Assembly: GCA_019636235.1 (NCBI GenBank)
Contig: JAHBXW010000006.1
Location: 1 to 64,000, forward strand
Direction of reading: 5' to 3'
Origin: Planctomyces sp.
GTDB lineage: Bacteria > Planctomycetota > Planctomycetia > Planctomycetales > Planctomycetaceae
DNA length: 64,000 bases
Positions within the stretch are counted from its first letter, which is position 1, and each line of letters begins with the position of its first letter. Below, one piece after another: positions 61,744 through 64,000 of the stretch. Under the pieces are notes generated by a model. It saw only the letters and a program-made list of their open reading frames with translations, was not told the DNA's origin and ran no database searches. A program made the translations under genes and the position numbers.

Positions 61744-62775
61744 TCAGGGCACGCGGGCGATCGGTTCGCCGTCGATCGCCGGCCAGCCCCCGGCGTCCCA
61801 GGCCAAAGGCCGGATCGCCATCCGCGACCGCCCCTGTTGGGCGCCGTCGTAAAAGTGGTAGCTCAGCCAGTCCCGGCCGTCGTGCGTCAGCACGGCGGCG
61901 TGCCCCGGGCCGATCTCGGTCCCCTCGGTGTCGAGCAGCGGCGTGCCGCCCCCCTGCAGCAGGTCGACTCCCTCCCGATCCAGGTACGGGCCGGCGATCT
62001 CCCGGCTGCGCCCCACACGGATCGAATACGTGCTTTCGACGCCGCGGCAGCACCAGCCCCAGTTCACAAACTGATAGAACCAGCCGTCCCGCTCGACGAT
62101 GGCCGGGGCTTCGATCTGCGGCTTGTTCGCGATCGCATGCACCGGGGAATCGGGGGCGATTCGCAGCCCCGTCACGGGGTCGAGCTGGATCAGCTTCAGC
62201 CCGGACCAGAATGATCCCAGGGACATCCACAGGTCACCGCCCGATGTGCGGATCAGTCCCGGATCGATGGCGTTGAAGTCGCTGCGTTCGTCGGTCTGGA
62301 TGACGATGCCGTGATCGGTCCAGCCGTAGTCGGGCGAAGCGGGGTCCAGCGACTTCGACGAGGCCAGCGCGATGGCGGATGTCTGTTTGCCGAAGGTCGA
62401 GACGGAGTAATAGAGCAGGAAACGCCCGTCGTGTTCGATGACATCTGGCGCCCAGAAGTGCCCGCGCTGGTTGGGGATGACGTCGGTGATCCAGGCCGGC
62501 GGCTCGGGGAAGACCGGCGGGCCGGGCTTCCAGTCGATGAGATCCGGAGAGCGCCACGACGAGACGCCCATGCCGGTGGCGAACATCCAGAATTCCTCGC
62601 CGCAGCGGACGATCGTCGAGGGATCGTGAATCCGCGGCTGGCGGTTGCGGCGGGTTGTCTCCGGGGGATTGGGGGTCGGCGCCTGCGGCGGTTGAGCGAC
62701 AGCGACCGCGGCGCAAACCGTTCCGAAGGAGACGACGGCGGACAGGCTTCGAAAAGGCCGGAGACGGGACAGCAT
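61744..62775 (-). CDS. Exported GH43 family glycosidase, endo-arabinanase-like
   Basis: A 343-residue protein. Signal peptide about residues 1-28 (FRSLSAVVSFGTVCAAVAVA). GH43 five-blade propeller: RIHDPSTIVRCGEEFWMFAT (catalytic base Asp in HDPS), FNAIDPGLIRTSGGDLWMSLGSFWSG (transition-state Asp), and IEAPAIVERDGWFYQFVNWGWCC (acid Glu). These match the arabinan endo-1,5-alpha-L-arabinosidase subgroup, which is compact and extracellular. ATG 62775 is chosen; GGAAGG is upstream. It probably degrades plant or algal arabinan, though substrate cannot be proven. It lies 61 bases downstream of glgC on the same strand. Confidence 0.88.
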   Translation of the reverse strand: MLSRLRPFRSLSAVVSFGTVCAAVAVAQPPQAPTPNPPETTRRNRQPRIHDPSTIVRCGEEFWMFATGMGVSSWRSPDLIDWKPGPPVFPEPPAWITDVIPNQRGHFWAPDVIEHDGRFLLYYSVSTFGKQTSAIALASSKSLDPASPDYGWTDHGIVIQTDERSDFNAIDPGLIRTSGGDLWMSLGSFWSGLKLIQLDPVTGLRIAPDSPVHAIANKPQIEAPAIVERDGWFYQFVNWGWCCRGVESTYSIRVGRSREIAGPYLDREGVDLLQGGGTPLLDTEGTEIGPGHAAVLTHDGRDWLSYHFYDGAQQGRSRMAIRPLAWDAGGWPAIDGEPIARVP

Positions 62776-62836
62776 CACGGGCGACCTTCCGGGTTCAGGG
62801 GGACGCGAAGCGACGCCGGCGGCGGTCGGCCGCTGG

Positions 62837-64000
62837 TCAGAAAGTCCAGCCGTCCGGCAGGACGGTGCCTTTGGGCACGACAATGACGCCGTCGCGGACC
62901 ATCACGGGTCCGCGTTCGCCGTTCTCCGGGAAACCCTTGGGCATGCGGAGGGTGACGCGGTCGCCGATCCGGCAGTTTTTGTCGACAATGGCGCGTTCGA
63001 TGACGGCCCCTTTGCCGATCCCCGCGCCCCCCGGCCCGATCTCGTGCGAATCGGCGCCCATCAGCACCGAGTCCTGAATGGTGGCGTCCGAGCCAATGAA
63101 GCAGCGCAGGCCGATGAGGCTGTTCTTGACGACGGCGCCCTGTTCGATGCGGCAGCCGTCGGCGACGAGGCTGGCGATGATCGAGGCCCCGTCGATGCGG
63201 GTAGGAGGCAGGTAGCGGGCGTGGGTGTAGATCGGGGCGTCGGGGAGATCGAGCCGGAAGGGAGGCTCCGGGGCCGCGAGGGCCAGGTTGGCCTCGAAGA
63301 AGGAATCGATGGTGCCGATGTCCTCCCAGTAGCCGTCGAACAGGTGCAGTTGCACCTTGCGGGCGCGGATGGCGGCGGGAAAGACCTCCTTGCCGAAGTC
63401 CTGGTAGTTCGTTTTTTCGAGGAGTTCCAGGAGCGTATTCCGGTTGAACAGGTAGATGCCCATGCTGGCCAGGCAGTCGCGGCCCTGGCTGGGAATGCCG
63501 CGGGCGTCGATCCAGTCGGGGCTGGTGCGGACGAGGTCGAGTTCGGGCTTGGTTTTGGGCTTTTCGAGGAAGCCCTCGACGCGGAACTCATCGTTGACGC
63601 GCATGATGCCGAACGAGGCGGCCTTCCGCGCATCGACGGGCAGGGCGGCGATGGTGACGTCGGCCCTGGCCTCCTGGTGTGTCTTCAGCATGTCCCGGAA
63701 ATCCATCCGGTAGAGCTGGTCGCCGGAGAGGATCAGGACGTAATCGATGCCGGGCTGCTGGAGGTAGCGGAGCTGTTTGCGGACGGCGTCGGCCGTGCCC
63801 TGGTACCACATCTCGCCTTCGTTGGTCTGCTGGGCGGCGAGGATTTCAACAAAGCCGTTGGAGAAGTGGTCGAAGTTGTAAGTCTGGCGAATATGCCGGT
63901 GCAGGCTGACGGAGTTGAACTGGGTCAGCAGGTAGATCCGCCGGATGCCGCTGTTGATGCAGTTGGAAATCGGGATATCGATGATTCGATATTTCCCGGC
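62837..64000 (-). CDS. glgC: Glucose-1-phosphate adenylyltransferase, C-terminal part
   Basis: The frame is open to the right edge; the first visible residues are AGKYRIIDIPISNCINSGI, so the N-terminal P-loop is missing from the window. The visible 387 residues contain RRIYLLTQFNSVSLHRHI, WYQGTADAVRKQLRYL, VLILSGDQLYRMDF, RVEGFLEKPK (glucose-1-phosphate site), ASMGIYLFNRNTL and WEDIGTIDSFFEANLAL, then the left-handed beta-helix. It makes ADP-glucose for glycogen synthesis. The GH57 enzyme at 56002 is functionally related but not in the same operon. Confidence 0.95.
   Translation of the reverse strand, partial: AGKYRIIDIPISNCINSGIRRIYLLTQFNSVSLHRHIRQTYNFDHFSNGFVEILAAQQTNEGEMWYQGTADAVRKQLRYLQQPGIDYVLILSGDQLYRMDFRDMLKTHQEARADVTIAALPVDARKAASFGIMRVNDEFRVEGFLEKPKTKPELDLVRTSPDWIDARGIPSQGRDCLASMGIYLFNRNTLLELLEKTNYQDFGKEVFPAAIRARKVQLHLFDGYWEDIGTIDSFFEANLALAAPEPPFRLDLPDAPIYTHARYLPPTRIDGASIIASLVADGCRIEQGAVVKNSLIGLRCFIGSDATIQDSVLMGADSHEIGPGGAGIGKGAVIERAIVDKNCRIGDRVTLRMPKGFPENGERGPVMVRDGVIVVPKGTVLPDGWTF

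Overview
The window is GC-rich chromosomal DNA that looks like a member of the Planctomycetota, most likely class Planctomycetia. The evidence is in the gene families: two DUF1559 proteins with prepilin-type N-termini, a Cys-rich YTV-repeat protein, an ECF sigma factor overlapping a Ser/Thr kinase gene, several Gfo/Idh/MocA and TIM-barrel epimerase proteins, a PhoD with a twin-arginine signal, and a DUF11-repeat protein. No tRNA, rRNA, CRISPR array, transposase or phage gene was seen. The general impression is of ordinary chromosome, not a mobile island.

Region by region. 1-8.9 kb: the 5' part of a membrane-anchored repeat protein (cut by the left edge), a DUF1559 protein, a small lipoprotein, an HTH protein fused to a receiver-like domain, a LpxL-type acyltransferase behind an ECF sigma/anti-sigma pair, and an HD phosphohydrolase. 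9.1-15.8 kb: an oxidoreductase, a large DUF11 surface protein, and leuA. leuA is preceded by what looks like a complete transcription-attenuation leader: promoter, Leu-rich leader peptide, antiterminator and terminator. 16.2-25.3 kb: YTV protein, mutM, DUF4345 protein, a kinase with a three-repeat C-terminal half, a CehA/McbA-type PHP metallohydrolase, an FmdB zinc ribbon and a Tat-exported oxidoreductase. 25.5-33.5 kb, all on the minus strand: ECF sigma, kinase, MddA-like methyltransferase, HD hydrolase, UvrD/PcrA helicase. 33.9-43.2 kb, all on the plus strand: a two-gene phosphorelay, then a tightly overlapping YciC-like/DUF4129/DUF4350/MoxR/DUF58/SpoIIM/RDD cluster. 43.2-48.3 kb: MFS transporter, a second DUF1559 gene with a partner lipoprotein, and PhoD. 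48.5-52.8 kb: three tandem paralogous membrane proteins with beta-propeller-like middles. 53-64 kb: two small ORFs, a D-tagatose/psicose-epimerase-like protein, an ACP-phosphodiesterase-like protein, a GH57 glucanotransferase, a HAMP-like membrane protein, pheA, a primary-type sigma factor, a GH43 glycosidase and the 3' part of glgC (cut by the right edge).

How the genes work together. LeuA and PheA are feedback points of amino-acid synthesis. GH57 and GlgC both belong to alpha-glucan metabolism. The sigma/anti-sigma pair, sigma/kinase pair, double-receiver/hybrid-kinase pair, HTH-receiver protein and HAMP-only protein form a dense regulatory layer. The strongest discovery is the leuA attenuator at 14738-14918, where all elements can be read directly from the sequence.
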